A stretch of 64,000 nucleotides of DNA, from assembly GCA_905221605.1 (NCBI GenBank), contig CAJNDS010002501.1, forward strand, positions 1,177,501 through 1,241,500, written 5' to 3'. Positions 24,063-35,829 of the stretch are shown here, in pieces; position 1 is the stretch's first letter; each line of letters begins with the position of its first letter. Made by a program: the position numbers and the translations under genes. The notes beneath the pieces are model-generated. The model ran no database searches. It saw only the letters and a program-made list of their open reading frames with translations, and had not been told where the DNA came from. The stretch comes from Symbiodinium natans (lineage: Eukaryota; Sar; Dinophyceae; Suessiales; Symbiodiniaceae).

Positions 24063-25194
24063 AATTGTCTCCAGATCTGGGCCTGAGTGCTGCAGCAGAA
24101 GGAATTCATAATTTCACAATTTATTTTTCCTGAGAGGGATTTCTATCTAATCATTAAACCCGTACGGGTTGACCGTGCGGTTGGTTGACCGTGCATGAAA
24201 TTGTGCAGTTGAGTGTCCGGCTCCGCGGGGGTTCAGCGAGTCGACGGCCGCAACCCTAAAGCCTCTTCCAAGCCCTCCATCTCCTTTTAAACCTTCTGGG
24301 CCTTAACCAAAAGCCTTTAAGCCGGCTCTGTGTCATGTGGCTCACGTGCTGCTGTGGATGGCCGCGCCGGGTTGCCCAGAACGACCATGCAGGGTTTGGG
24401 TTGTGTAGATGGTTTAGACTTGAATGTCGGGGTTTGGCGGGCCTGCTCGCATGATGGGTTGTTTATAAGCTTCTTTTTCTTCGTGAAGCAAGCCTGCGCC
24501 GCTTAAACGCACGAGGGTGAGGGGTGCACGGCCAACTGGATGTAAGAAATGTCAAGCAATCTATCAAGCAAGCCCCAATCTTTCCAACTCAATCGACCCC
24601 AGGCCCTCCACCATGCAAATGTCGGCACGGTAGACATCTGCAACGTCGAGCCTGGGTAGACGGCTTTGACTCGGAACCCGAAGTCTAAACCCTGAGATCT
24701 TTTTGGAGTTCAGGCTTCCTGAGAAACAGCATGCGTCCACAAAAGGGTTTTAGGGTTCAGCAAAGAAGTCGCAAACCCCCCGCCCTAAACCCTAAGCTGC
24801 GTAGGCCTACCTAAATTCCCGCCGAGGTCTTTGATGGTTTCGGAGGTCCGGAGACTGCCCCGAGAGATACGTCGCGGGATGTGTGGGGTCGCTTCTTGGT
24901 GGCCGTTTTAGAGTTTAGAGTTTCGTGTTTAGGGCGTGGGGTTCAAAGCTCATAGTGTATGGTTGAGAGTCCGTAAACCTGAAGTCCTAAATCCCAAACC
25001 CTAAGCCTTAAACCTCGAACTTTAAGATCTGAGCCCTAGGGGGGAGGTTGTGCGGCTTACGCCGGGTTTACTTGGAAGTTGATATTCGGGTTTACAAGAA
25101 ACAAACATGTCCCATCTTCTTCATCATCCCCATCATCTCTATCATCTCCACTCTTGTCCTTCACATGTCTTCGATCAGCCTTGGCATCAATGAT
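24063..25194. other. Gene-poor stretch
   Basis: No gene supported. Degenerate telomere words near 24780-24800 and 24905-25010. Confidence 0.5.
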
Positions 25195-25323
25195 CCCCAT
25201 CAGCTTCATCAGCCGCATCATCTTCATCATCTTCATCATCTTCATCATCTTCATCATCTTCATCATCTTCATCATCTTCATCATCTTCATCATCTTCATC
25301 ATCTTCATCATCTTCATCATCTT
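25195..25323. repeat. CATCATCTT-type 9-bp microsatellite
   Basis: About thirteen copies of a CATCTTCAT nonamer. It would read as His-Leu-His or Ile-Phe-Ile on the plus strand and Met-Met-Lys on the minus strand. Flanking frames are not convincing genes. Confidence 0.9.
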
Positions 25324-25625
25324 AGGGATGCTTGAAAAGAAACAGTGAAGTGAACAGCCTTTCGCCAACCCTAAACTGAAAGCCCTAAACCTTAAATACC
25401 TCGAAACCTAAACCCTAGACAGCAGCTATTTCGGCTCGAGTTGAGAGATATTGCAAGCCTCAACGCGTGCTCTTGTAATTGATGTCTTGAGCTTTCTAGC
25501 CTTCAAAGCTAGCAGCGCCGTCGTAGTCAAACAGCGATCGGGATGGAAGCCCTGCACCTTCGCTCGTCACCGCTGCGCCACCTTGGGCTGGGAGTCTGGC
25601 GGCAGCTTCGCCAAGCCAGCTGGCG

Positions 25626-26500
25626 TTGCTATGTGCTGGCGCTGTTTTTGGGGCTGGCAGAAGGCATGACGTTCTTGGGGCCTGGCGGTGGGAGAAGCTA
25701 CACATCTTGATTATTCTGCCGCCTCGCCATGGACCTGGTACATTGCCACGTTGCAGACTTGCAGATGTTGCGAAGCGTTTGGCCAAGCGTTCTCGGACAT
25801 TTGTCGATATTCCTGAAATGTGCGGCGGTGCGGCCCCGACGGTCGCTACAAGAAGCAGGTGGCCACGCTAGCCGCCCAGTTCGGCTTCTCACTGGCTCGG
25901 AAGAAGATGCGCACCATCCTGGAGCGGGTGGTCGACTACGACGGTGCGCACCACCAGCAGACCCGAAAACGCCTTCAAATCAGCAAGAGACCAAGCGGTT
26001 AGAAGCTAGAGCGCGGAGAATGGATAACCCCGAGCGGCTCGATGCGGACAAGCTTCGGGTCATGGCCGCACGGGTAAGCCGCAGCGCGAATGGTGCAACT
26101 GGCATGTCCCCGCCAGTCGCTGGGAGGAGAGCCCGCGCCAAGCCGAGACATCGAGATCTCCAGCGTACCGACGCACCAGGCCTCTCGCACAGTCAGTCGC
26201 CCGACACACTTGCAGACTGCCAGAGCTCAGTTTGCAGCGGTGCATTGCAGTGCATGCCGCTGGACATTCCGACCTCACACTTTGTTGCCTTCGCACGCTT
26301 GCGCTGGTGCCTCAACTTCTACTCGAGTTTTGCCAAAGCGGAGGCACCGGCGCAACAGATGGTGGAACAAGTAGGTTGTCCTTTCGTGTCCATTGATGTC
26401 GTGGTCTCTCGGTTGCCGGTCGCAGGTGTGTCTCGAGCAGCGCTTGACGTGGAACTTGCTTGGCACGACATGGACCACGGTGAAGATCGTGACCAAAGCG
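25626..26500 (+). pseudogene. Frame-broken or spliced gene fragment, unrecognised
   Basis: Several protein-like segments lie in different plus frames: a basic helix (VAKRLAKRSRTFVDIPEM, about 25765-25820), a basic segment (GRYKKQVATLAAQFGFSLAR, about 25836-25895), a charged helix (ARRMDNPERLDADKLRVMAAR, about 26010-26075) and an aromatic segment (ARLRWCLNFYSSFAKAEAP) ending at 26370. The last is followed by a 55-nt GT-AG candidate intron (26371-26425) and a phase-matched VCLEQRLTWNLLGTTW. No domain recognised. Either a real multi-exon gene or a decaying copy. Confidence 0.35.
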
Positions 26501-26802
26501 GCTTGAAAGTGCTCGCTGGCACTTATCGTCGTGACCGATAAACCGTGGCTGTGCGAGGCACTACACGCTTAAGTTGCGCGTGTGTTGGTTCACGCTTCTG
26601 GCGAACCGGATGTGCAGAATGAGAATACGTTAACTCATCTGTACTTTGAGACAACTATTATGTCGCGAATGGCTCAAGCATCAGACGGCAGATGCTACAA
26701 CAAATTTTTCGAAATGGTCTACATGATGACATGTGCTCTTTGATCATAATACAGATGATGTTGTTTTGGAGTCTGTGTGGAAAGAAAGAGAAAGGAAAAC
26801 AG

Positions 26803-27150
<348 letters not shown>

Positions 27151-28196
27151 TCTTCATCATCTTCCACTTCATCATCTTCAACCCGAACATCGACGAGTGT
27201 CGACTTCTTGCATGATCTCCTAGACAGGTCTAGAAAGCACATGCGTGACGAGAAAAAAACCTTAAATCCTTAATCCCTAAGTCCCGCTGTCTTAGTAAGC
27301 GCTGCCCTAATTCACGCAAACCCAAGTCTCAGCTTCCAAACAAACCCTATTTAAGCCGCCACGGGGAGGGGGGGGGAGGGCGGTGCGGGACGACTGAAAG
27401 TTCAAGGCCAGGGCATTCCTGCCAGCCACGCTCACCTAAAAAACTGCATTCGGGTTTAGGTGGGTTTAGGCTTTAGGGTTTAGAGTCCCTAGCAATTAAG
27501 TCTCCATTGCAACAGTAATTGGAGTTTGGTAGGTAGTTACACGTAGGTTTACAGTTTAGGGGTGAGGATTAAGGCTTAGGGTTCAGGATGAGTTTAGGGT
27601 TTTTAGGGTACCGCAGGCTCTTATCAGCCCTAGGGTCTAGGTTTTGTGTATTCTTCTTGGGATAAATCCCGAAACAAGAAGAGGCAGTCGACGACCGCGG
27701 CCCCCAGTTCAAGCTCACAAACGGAAGGGTTTCTTCCAATTCACATAGTTTCGGGCTTCGGGTTTTTCTAGGGCAACTTAGCAGGTATTCTGGTGTGGAG
27801 ACCCAGATGAAATCCAACCACGCACCCCAGCGGTACCCATGCCCGCGACTTTATAGGGTTTAGAGTACTGACACAGAATTGTGAAATACGGGGTCGAATT
27901 TTGTGGTTGGTTTGGAAGTGGAGTGTGAGCTAACTTGAGGCATCATGTTCCTGATCCTTGCCAACATGGTGATTCTTGGCGCGGAGGCAGTCTGCTCGGC
28001 TCCAAAAACCCCCAACCCTAAGCCCTAAACATGCTACAAACCCTGAAACCCGAAACCCTAAACCCCAATCCTAAACCCCAAACAGGGTTCGGTTTGGGTG
28101 TGGAGTTTAAGGCTCAGCTTCTTGGCTCAAGGGGTTGCAGACTCCTAAACCCTAAACCCGAAGCCTGAACCCCAAGGGCTTGTGGACCTCTAAAGC

Positions 28197-28250
28197 GCTA
28201 GGGTTTATGGGGTTAGGGTATAGGGTTTAGGGACCCTAAAACCCCAAACT
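28197..28250. repeat. Head-to-head telomeric junction
   Basis: A short plus-oriented block ending AGGGTTTAGGG abuts, with one extra A, a CCCTAAAACCCCAAA block. G-rich units running directly into C-rich units is the arrangement expected where two telomere-like ends were joined, although only a few units remain on each side. Confidence 0.75.
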
Positions 28251-28616
28251 CCAAACCCACTTCAAAAAAGTACATATCAAGCCCCAGTGGCTTGTGCTCA
28301 GGTGGACACAGTGCGGTGGCTGCCACCCACTGAAGAGCCGGACAGTTCGCTTTTAGCTTGGTTTGGGGTATAGGGTCTGGGGTTTTGGGCTTAGGGTTTA
28401 GGGTTACCGAACCCGAAGCACCAAACTCCAAACCGTAAACCTTACAAACCCTAAGCCTAAGCCCTTAACTCTTTTTTCGGATATCGTGTCTCATATATCT
28501 TTAGGCTTTAAGCAGAGTTGAACTTGGGGTTTTGGGTGCAGGGTGTATAGAACAAAGAGGATTTCCGTAACCTTGCCGATCACAGGGAAACTGCGGGGCG
28601 GGCCCAAGAAAGCAAG

Positions 28617-28731
28617 GGTATAGGGTTTAGGGTTTAGGGTTTAGGGATTAGGGGTTAGGGTTTACGGTTTAGGGTTTAGGGATTAGGGTTTAGGGTTTAG
28701 GGTGTAGGGTTTAGGGTTCAGGGTTTAGCAG
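28617..28731 (+). repeat. TTTAGGG array
   Basis: About fifteen TTTAGGG units with scattered variants (ATTAGGG, TTTACGG, TGTAGGG). Confidence 0.9.
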
Positions 28732-28928
28732 CTGAAGACCCTGAATCCCAAGATCTTTTTGTTGTCCCACGCGCTGCTTCTTGCGGTATCCTCTCCAAAC
28801 CAGTCTCGTGCAAGAACGAGAGTTGCTTCCATCAAAAATCTGCTGGCGTTGCGCTGTCAGACTGCGAGGCCAAAACAGATAACAACCCCACAACTTGATG
28901 CTCTGTGCAGTCTACACACCATCCGCAA

Positions 28929-29100
28929 GCTAAACCCTAACCCTAAACCCCAAACCCCAAACCCCAAACCCCAAACCTCAAACCCCAAACCACCCTAAGC
29001 CCTAAACCCTAGACCCTAGACCCTAAACCCTAAACCCTAAACTCTGAACCTAGACCGTAGAATCCAAACCCTAAACCCGAACCGCCGTAAACCCCAACCC
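28929..29100 (-). repeat. CCCTAAA / CCCCAAA array
   Basis: Begins with CCCTAAA, becomes a run of CCCCAAA units, then returns to CCCTAAA, CCCTAGA and CCGTAGA variants. Opposite polarity to the array 200 bp upstream. Confidence 0.85.
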
Positions 29101-29699
29101 CAAGGCAGTAAAACTCAAGTCACTGACTCGGACAGACTCAGAGGTCGGCGACATGAAGCTTGAAACCCCCTGCAAGGGGCTCCTTGTCATGCGCTTCGGC
29201 CACACATATGTTGCCTTCGTGTAACCATGGTGCCAAGAAAACAGCATGGCGTAAGGGGGCGCAAGGGCGAGCGCAAGGGCGAAGAACCCCAAGCTCTACA
29301 ATCAGGCCGTCTGCTAGAACTCTACCCAGGCTCTCAAAGCTTCAAGCTCTAGAGTCGTCTATTACTTCCAGTACTAAGCTCGTACTACGAAACAGTGACA
29401 ATCCAGCCAGCCTATGGAAACATCGCGTCTAGTGCTTAGTACAACCTCAGAAAAGCTTGTCGGTACCACGTTTTGTAGTTGGCATGTTTGCCGGCATGGC
29501 CGAACACTAGCACGGCGCAAGGCGGTCGCGTGTAGTGGGGTGGAGTCTTGCAGACGTGGCAGTTTAGTTCGTTAACTTCCACAACAAAAACAGGACATCG
29601 CAGAATCAACGAGAGATCTGTATGCGCCCGTGAATTATTGGCGAGGCACATTCCAGATTCGAAGGACCCGGCTTCAGATGCTATACCTAGCAAGCCTCA

Positions 29700-30895
29700 G
29701 CGGCATCGCCTCTATATACCGGCCAGTATCACCGGCGTCGCCGCTCTAGCCACGATGAGAAGGAAAACCGTCGGCGCCGCCCTTAGGAAATACAATGTCA
29801 TCGGCGCCGCCGCTACACGCCAGCAAGCATCATCGGCGCCGCCGCTGTGTCAGCTAGGACCATCAGCGTCGCGAGTATGCCAGCAAGCATCATCGGCACC
29901 GCCGCTATATACAAGCCAGTACCATCTGCGTTGGCGCCGCCACTACATGCCAGCAAGCATCATCGGCACCGCCGCTCTATACCAGCAGACACCGCCGGCA
30001 TCGCCGCTATAGAGGCAAGTACCATCGGCGCCGCCACTTTCTGAAGCATAACCATCGGCCCCACCATTAGGAAACCAAACGTCATTGGCACCACCAGCAA
30101 GCGTCATCGGCGCCGCCGCTGTGTAAGCCCGGACCATCGGCGTCGCAACTACTGAAGCAAGTGTCATCGGCCCCGCCGTTAGGATTTTAAATGTAATGTC
30201 ATCGGCACCGCCACTACATGCCAGCAAGCATCATCGGCACCGCCGCTATATGCCAGCAGACACCGCCGGCATCCCCACTATAGGGGCAAGTACCATCGGC
30301 GCCGCCGCTTTCTGAAGCATAACCATCGGCCCCGCCATTAGGACATCAAGCGTCATTGGCACCACCAGCAAGCATCATCGGCGCCGCCGCTGTGTAAGCC
30401 AGGACCATCAGCGTCGCGAGTATGCCAGCAAGCATCATCGGCACCGCCGCTATATATACAAGCCAGCACCATCTGCGTCGGCGCCGTCGCTACATGCCAG
30501 CAAGCATCATCGGCACCGCCGTCATATACAAGCAAGCACCATCGGCGTCGCCACTACTGAAGCAAGTGTCATCGGCCCCGCCGTTAAGATTTTAAATGTA
30601 ATGTCATCGGCGCCGCCACTACATGCCAGTAAGCATCATCGGCACCGCCGCTACATGCCAGCAGACACCGTCGGCATCGCCACTATAGGGGCAAGTACCA
30701 TCGGCGCCGCCGCTTTCTGAAGCATAACCATCGGCCCCGCCACTAGGACATCAAGCGTCATTGGCACCACCAGCAAGCATCATCGGCGCCGCCGCTGTGT
30801 AGACATACATATCATTGGCGTTGTCACCATAGGAGCAAGTACCACCGGCACCGTGACTTTGAGAAGCAGAACCATCGGGCCTGCCATCAGGAAAT
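29700..30895. repeat. GCC-rich minisatellite with higher-order structure
   Basis: About 1.2 kb built from ~30-36-bp variants sharing CATCGGCGCCGCCGCT or CATCGGCACCGCC plus a variable spacer such as ATGCCAGCAAG. Longer blocks recur: the TTTCTGAAGCATAACC segment appears near 30038, 30310 and 30714. Translation gives repeated Gly-Ala-Asp-Asp/Cys-Trp on the minus strand and Ile-Gly-Thr/Ala on the plus strand, but frames shift between units, so it is treated as non-coding. Confidence 0.9.
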
Positions 30896-31500
30896 GTCGC
30901 GTCATCAGCGCAGCTCTACACAAACTTGGTTCTCCGCCCTGGGTAAACTCTCGCAATTTTTTGTAAACTCTCGCAATTTTGTTTTGCAAGAACATTTTCC
31001 GAGTTTCAGTCTGATTTTGCATATGAGTGTAAACGAAATCTTGTGGCCATTGCTTGCGTCTCTTCCCTGGGCGAGCCATCGCGATTCTTGCCATATAGTT
31101 TTGCATATGGACGTGTTTGTCGACATTAACTTCGGTCTCCGCCCTGGGCAATCTCTGGTAATTTTTTTCAACAATAGATGTTCTGAATGCACACAAAAGT
31201 TTTTCAGTATAGCTTTGCATTGCATGGGCATGTGTTTGTCGACACTAACTGGGGTCTCCGCCCTGGGCAAACTCTCGTGTTTTTTCAAGCAGGTTTCAAG
31301 AATGTATAGGCAATCTTGTAGCCGTGGAGTGTCTTCCCTAGGCGAGCCATCGCGAAGTTTTCAATACAATTTTGCTTATGCATGTGTTTGTCGACACTGT
31401 CTCGGGTCTCCGCCTGGGTAAATTCTAGCCATTTGTTTTCCAGGAAGATTTTCTGAATGTAAACGAAGTCTTGTAGAAGTGGCTTGAGTCTCTTCCTCCG
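30896..31500. repeat. Diverged ~120-190-bp tandem repeat
   Basis: Four imperfect units share GGTCTCCGCCCTGGG followed by AAACTCTCG- and TTTTGCATATG-like segments (near 30936, 31135, 31253 and 31408). Divergence is much greater than in the adjacent GCC minisatellite. No coding evidence. Confidence 0.8.
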
Positions 31501-31605
31501 GCGAGCCATCGCGATGCACGAAGCACATTTTCTACGCAAGGTGCTGCTGGAGTTTTTGGCTTCTAGCTTGTTGTTCCATCCAGTCTTACTTGCTTGCCAG
31601 CTGCG

Positions 31606-31791
31606 ATGGCGGCTTTCGCTCAGAACTCGCCTTACAGCGCGCTGCTGGGCCAGCAAGTCCTTTACACTGGGCAGAATGGCCAGGCCACTATGCCCAGCTC
31701 ATCTAACACAGTTCAACATTTTTTTTGTGTCACAACATAGAAACGCGACAGCGCGCCCACCGTGCAGGCCGCCATGTGGACGCCTGGACGG
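31606..31791 (+). CDS. Candidate first exons of an RNA-binding protein gene
   Basis: An ATG at 31606 opens MAAFAQNSPYSALLGQQ and continues for 35 codons of Gln/Ser/Gly-rich sequence. At 31711 a GT starts a 57-nt candidate intron ending in CAG at 31767, phase 0, followed by a 24-nt exon (AAMWTPGR) ending at a GTACGT donor at 31792. Downstream exons are not resolved. Because the next coding region on the same strand is the RRM at 33.44 kb, I infer these may be its 5' exons, with the 32.1-33.2 kb tandem repeat inside an intron. Confidence 0.4.
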
Positions 31792-32119
31792 GTACGTGCA
31801 GCTGGGGATCGGTACCAGCATCCACACCAACTACCAAGACAATCTTGGATGGGTCGGTTCGATGCTTAGTAAAATCTTCCAGGTCTAAATTTAAAACGTC
31901 AAAATTCAAAACGTGTGAGGCTGCAAAACCGAAAGGCCGAGAAGACAAAACTCTGTCGAAGGTCCCCATCGGTACCAAGTCCTCGGCGCATCTCCTCTTC
32001 CTGTTCAGCTGGACCTTGCAGCAGGCGAATATATGTAGTGCAGCCCACAAGAGTTTATGTGGTGATGTAGAGTCATTTATGTGTTTCATGTTTATGGTAT
32101 TTTGAGCAAAACCACTTTG

Positions 32120-33195
32120 GGAGGCTGTTTGTCGGTTTTTATCCATATGAGGTTTGGGTTTCTTAAGTTTTAGGGTTTAGGATGAAGTCTTCAGCAACTC
32201 ATTTTCTTTATTTTGTGTCAATTGCTGATTAGGTTGGTTTGGATGTGTGATTTTGCGAGTATTTTGAGTCGAAACATTCGGGGAGGCTGTTTGTCGAGTT
32301 TTTTTCCATATGAGGTTTGGGTTTCTTAGGTTTTAAGGGTTTAGGATGAAGTCTCCAGCAAGTCATTTTCTTGAATTTGGGACTTTTGGTGATTTAGATT
32401 GGTTTGGATGTGGGATTTTGAGAGTATTTTGAGTCCAAACATTCGGGGAGGCTGCTTGTCGAGTTTTTTCCATATGAGGTTTGGGTTTCTTAGGATGAAG
32501 CCTCCAGCAAGTCATTTTCTACATTTTGGGCCTTTTGGTGATTTAGATTGGTTTGGATGTGGGATTTTGAAAGCATTTTGAGTCGAAACATTCGGGGAGG
32601 CTGTTTGTCGATTTTTTTTCATATGAGGTTTGGGTTTCTTAAGTTTTGTAGGGTTTAGGATGAAGCCTTCAGCAAGTCATTTTCTACATTTTGGGCCTTT
32701 TGGTGATTTAGATTGGTTTGGATGTGGGATTTTGAAAGCATTTTGAGTCGAAACATTCGGGGAGGCTGTTTGTCGATTTTTTTTTCATATGAGGTTTGGG
32801 TTTCTTAAGTTTTGTAGGGTTTAGGATGAAGCCTTCAGCAAGTCATTTTCTTGAATTTGGGACTTTTGGTGATTTAGATTGGTTTGGATGTGGGATTTTG
32901 AGAGTATTTTGAGTCCAAACATTCGGGGAGGCTGTTTGTCGAGTTTTTTCCATATGAGGTTTGGGTTTCTTAGGTTTTAAGGGTTTAGAATGAAGCCTCC
33001 AGCAAGTCATTTTCTACATTTTGGGCCTTTTGGTGATTTAGATTGGTTTGGATGTGGGATTTTGAGAGTATTTTGAGTCGAAACATTCGGGGAGGCTGTT
33101 TGTCGATTTTTTTTCATATGAGGTTTGGGTTTCTTAAGTTTTAGGGTTTAGGATGAAGTCTTCAGCAACTCATTTTCTGTATTTTGGGTTTTTCG
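32120..33195. repeat. Seven-copy ~165-bp tandem repeat
   Basis: The shared CATATGAGGTTTGGGTTTCT word starts near 32144, 32307, 32471, 32620, 32786, 32951 and 33115, giving spacings of 149-166 bp. Each unit also carries AAACATTCGGGGAGGCTG and an AGTCATTTTCT segment. Each unit includes a GGGTTTAGGATGAAG word, so a telomere-like heptamer is embedded in the satellite. The 149-bp unit lacks the TTAAGTTTTAGGG piece. Confidence 0.95.
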
Positions 33196-33439
33196 TGGAT
33201 TCAATAATACTGTTTTTGTGCGGGATTTTGAGTGTGTTCTGAATAGAGAGGTTCTGAGAGTCAAACCCTGAAATTCGGACTTTGCCGCTATGCTTTTTCT
33301 TTGAGAGGCAGCAGGGTTCCAGTTACTCCGCCAGCAGCACCTCGTCGCGACCGGAGTCGCTCAGCACCCCGAGGCCTTTTGATTTCTCGTGCAAAGGACT
33401 TTTCTCTTAGGACTTAGGAGGTTCTTAAATGCTGGACAG

Positions 33440-33756
33440 GGCCGCGCACGCTCTTTGTGAGAAACCTTCCCGGGAACGACACCGAGCGACTGACGCGCGA
33501 CTTCAGTTGCAAGGGCGACGTGGAGAGCGTGCAGGCAGCGAATTTTCTTGTCTGCTTGACGTTGCATGACCACGCATACAGCGCTGTAAATCACATGACG
33601 ACACTCTCGAATAAGGTCTGGGACCAGGAGGGCTCCGGCTACGTTGGCCTTGTCAAGTACAAGACCTGCGAGCAAGCCGCGAGTGCCCTGAAAGATTGGA
33701 ACCACAGTTACTATCGGGGACAGCAGCTCAGAATCGAGTACGCTCGACGGGGGTAG
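33440..33756 (+). CDS. RRM-domain RNA-binding protein (C-terminal exons)
   Basis: Exons 33440-33528 and 33616-33756, joined across an 87-nt phase-0 GT-AG intron (33529-33615), give one complete RRM of about 73 residues. The RNP2 motif is LFVRNLP and RNP1 is GYVGLVKY, with the usual beta-alpha-beta spacing and an ALKDWNHSYYRGQQLRIEYA end. Without splicing, a 29-residue insert would break the fold, which supports the intron. TAG at 33754-33756 lies just after the domain, so the RRM is C-terminal. A Ser-rich frame (SSYSASSTSSRPESLS, about 33315-33370) may be the preceding exon, although I could not match its splice phase. RRM proteins bind single-stranded RNA; the target is unknown. Confidence 0.75.
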
Positions 33757-34039
33757 ATCTTCGTGTTCGTTTAGGATCCCTAAAAATGCAAGGCGTCAGT
33801 GCTCAAGGTACCTTTCGCAAGATCTCATCCCCAGCTGCGCCCACAAGCCGAGCAAAGCCGGTAAACTCGCAGATCCGCGTTTCTCGCCCTTCAGCCACGA
33901 GTGCTGAAAGATGGGTCGTGGTTTTGCGCGTGCAGTCGTGAAGAGCTCGCAAAATCGGGAAGTTCATGTTTGTAGACGTCGCTATGTTTCGCAACAATCT
34001 CTGTCATCCTGAAATCCAAAAAACTGCTTGAAATCCATC

Positions 34040-34315
34040 TCCGCTCTTGTATCTGCTCTCCACTTTCTTGTTCCCCTGCCCTTTTGCCCCCTATCCTCGC
34101 TCTCGTGTCCTTTCTCTTCACTGTCTTGTCTCACTGCCTTTGTCCCCGCTCTTTTTTCCTCCCCGCTCAATTGTCCACTGTCTCTGCTTTTTTGTCTGTC
34201 GCTTGTCACCCTGTCCCCTGTCACCTGTCCCCGCTCTCTTGTCTCTTGTCCCTTGTCCCCGCTCTCTTGTGTTTTGTCCTTCTCTCTTGTCCCGTTAGTT
34301 CTTTTTCTCTCTAGA
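34040..34315. repeat. Pyrimidine-rich CTTGTCCC-type tract
   Basis: Plus strand is T/C-rich, with irregular repeats of CTTGTCCCC and CGCTCT words. Open frames here are low complexity. Confidence 0.7.
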
Positions 34316-34375
34316 GGGGACGGAATTCAGCACGGATAGAGGGAGCAGCGTTTCTGTTTTTTGTTTACGGTGTGT

Positions 34376-35217
34376 GAAGAAGGTGAATCAAGCACATGTA
34401 TAAGGTCGCGTGAACTTGTTCTGCCCACCTGCCTCCAGCCCTGACATCCACAAGGTGGGATGCAGGGTAGGGGGACAACGCGCAGGGGCAACCGGCTTTC
34501 AAGGGCTGCGGCCACAGCCTGGCTTCAGCACCCCCCTCGGCCTGCCATCCGGAGGCAGGACGCTCTTCACAAGCTGTCCATCCCTTCCGGGGGGCGAGCA
34601 TCTGCACCAACACATGCTGTAGCATCGCATTGCGCTGCTCCCGCCCTGTCCCCGGCAGTGGGCCGGCTACGCAAACTCTGTCCAAGATCCGCCGTCCACG
34701 GGCGTAAACCCAAGCATTTGGCATCACTCAAACGAAAGCGCGCCCGTACACTACACTGCGCCAAGGACCGCTTACGCGCCTGAAGACGATTTCTGCCTTT
34801 CGGCTCCCTCACCTTCCTCCGCCAGGGCAGCCTTCCCTTACAACCAATGTCCCGCGTCTCCTGGAAAATGGTGCCGTCGCCATCGCAGCCCCCCTCCATC
34901 CTTCAGTCCCATCGCAGCAACATTGCAATTGCGGCGGCGTGGAATTTGACGAAGTCCTCCAAGCAGTAAGTCACGTTCTGGCACGGTGTAGCGGACGCGC
35001 TTCTTTGCAGCGCGTAGCTTTTTCACACGCGTCTTCGCGCTTAGGCCATTGGGCATCATAACCTGAAGAAGGTGAATCAAGCACATGCATAAGGTCGCAT
35101 GAACTTGTTCTGCCCACCTGCCTCCCGCCCTGACATCCACAAGGTGGGATGCAGGGTAGGGGCAACGCGCCGGGGCAACTGGCTCTTAAAGGCTGCGGCT
35201 ACAGCTTGGTTTCGAGC
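34376..35217. repeat. ~150-bp direct repeat pair, 689 bp apart
   Basis: Copies at 34376-34527 and 35065-35217 start with GAAGAAGGTGAATCAAGCAC and share most bases through a GGCTGCGGC(C/T)ACAGC segment. They flank about 540 bp of unique sequence. No target duplication or terminal inverted repeat noticed. Confidence 0.8.
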
Positions 35218-35829
35218 AGTGTGGTTTTGGCTTATGCGTTTTCAGCGACAAACAGGCGCAAGGGCTAATCCACTAACGGATTTCATGGGTTGATCGAGTA
35301 ACTGCTGTCTCTGCCGGCTCGGCCGAAAGTTGCTGGCTCGAACCCGCAAGCCCTTAACCGACACAGAATTAGGGTCCAGGTTTCCTTGCTGGAACCTAAA
35401 ACCCTAGAGTATGGCTGCAAGGTGTATTAACTTCTAAACCCCTGTGAACTCAGACCCCTGAAAATCTTCATAAGAGCCTAATGAGTGTTAAGGCAAGATC
35501 GTCAGGTCCCTCATGATACAACGGGTTTCTTGACTGAGTGTCTCATCCTGCGTTCGCCTCCTTTGCGCCTCACAGAGCAACCAAGGCCGGCCGAATAAGT
35601 TTTGCATTGCAGGGCACCGCTCTAATCCTAAACTCTAAGCCTTGTTCTAAAGCATACCGCCCTAACCCGAACCCGAAACCCTACCCCAAACTAAGCCTGT
35701 ACACAGTGGCACCCTTTACTTATCGGCGGTAGCCGACGACAGGATCACTTGCCGGAAGGATGTGTCACATAGGGAAAGATAACCGAAACTTGCACTGACT
35801 TGGCATCTACATGCCATTGTGTTATGCTT

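Larger units (their letters stand above)
27151..29700. other. Gene-poor stretch rich in telomere-like words
   Basis: No gene supported. Holds several interstitial telomeric blocks (27995-28082, 28197-28250, 28380-28460, 28617-28731, 28929-29100), some in each orientation. Confidence 0.6.

Noticed and set aside
25048-25368. His-Leu-rich and Met-Lys-rich frames
   Set aside because: Microsatellite translation artefact.
28112-28126. Relict dinoflagellate spliced-leader sequence (TTGGCTCAAG)
   Set aside because: Only the last ten bases match the remembered leader; a chance ten-base match in 64 kb is not rare.
29548-30535. Repetitive Gly-Ala-Asp-Asp or Ile-Gly-Thr protein encoded by the GCC-rich array
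   Set aside because: Frames shift between units and stops intervene; treated as a minisatellite, though a former coding repeat is possible.
35320-35350. tRNA-like GGCTCGAACCC segment
   Set aside because: No matching acceptor, D-arm or anticodon arm could be folded around it.
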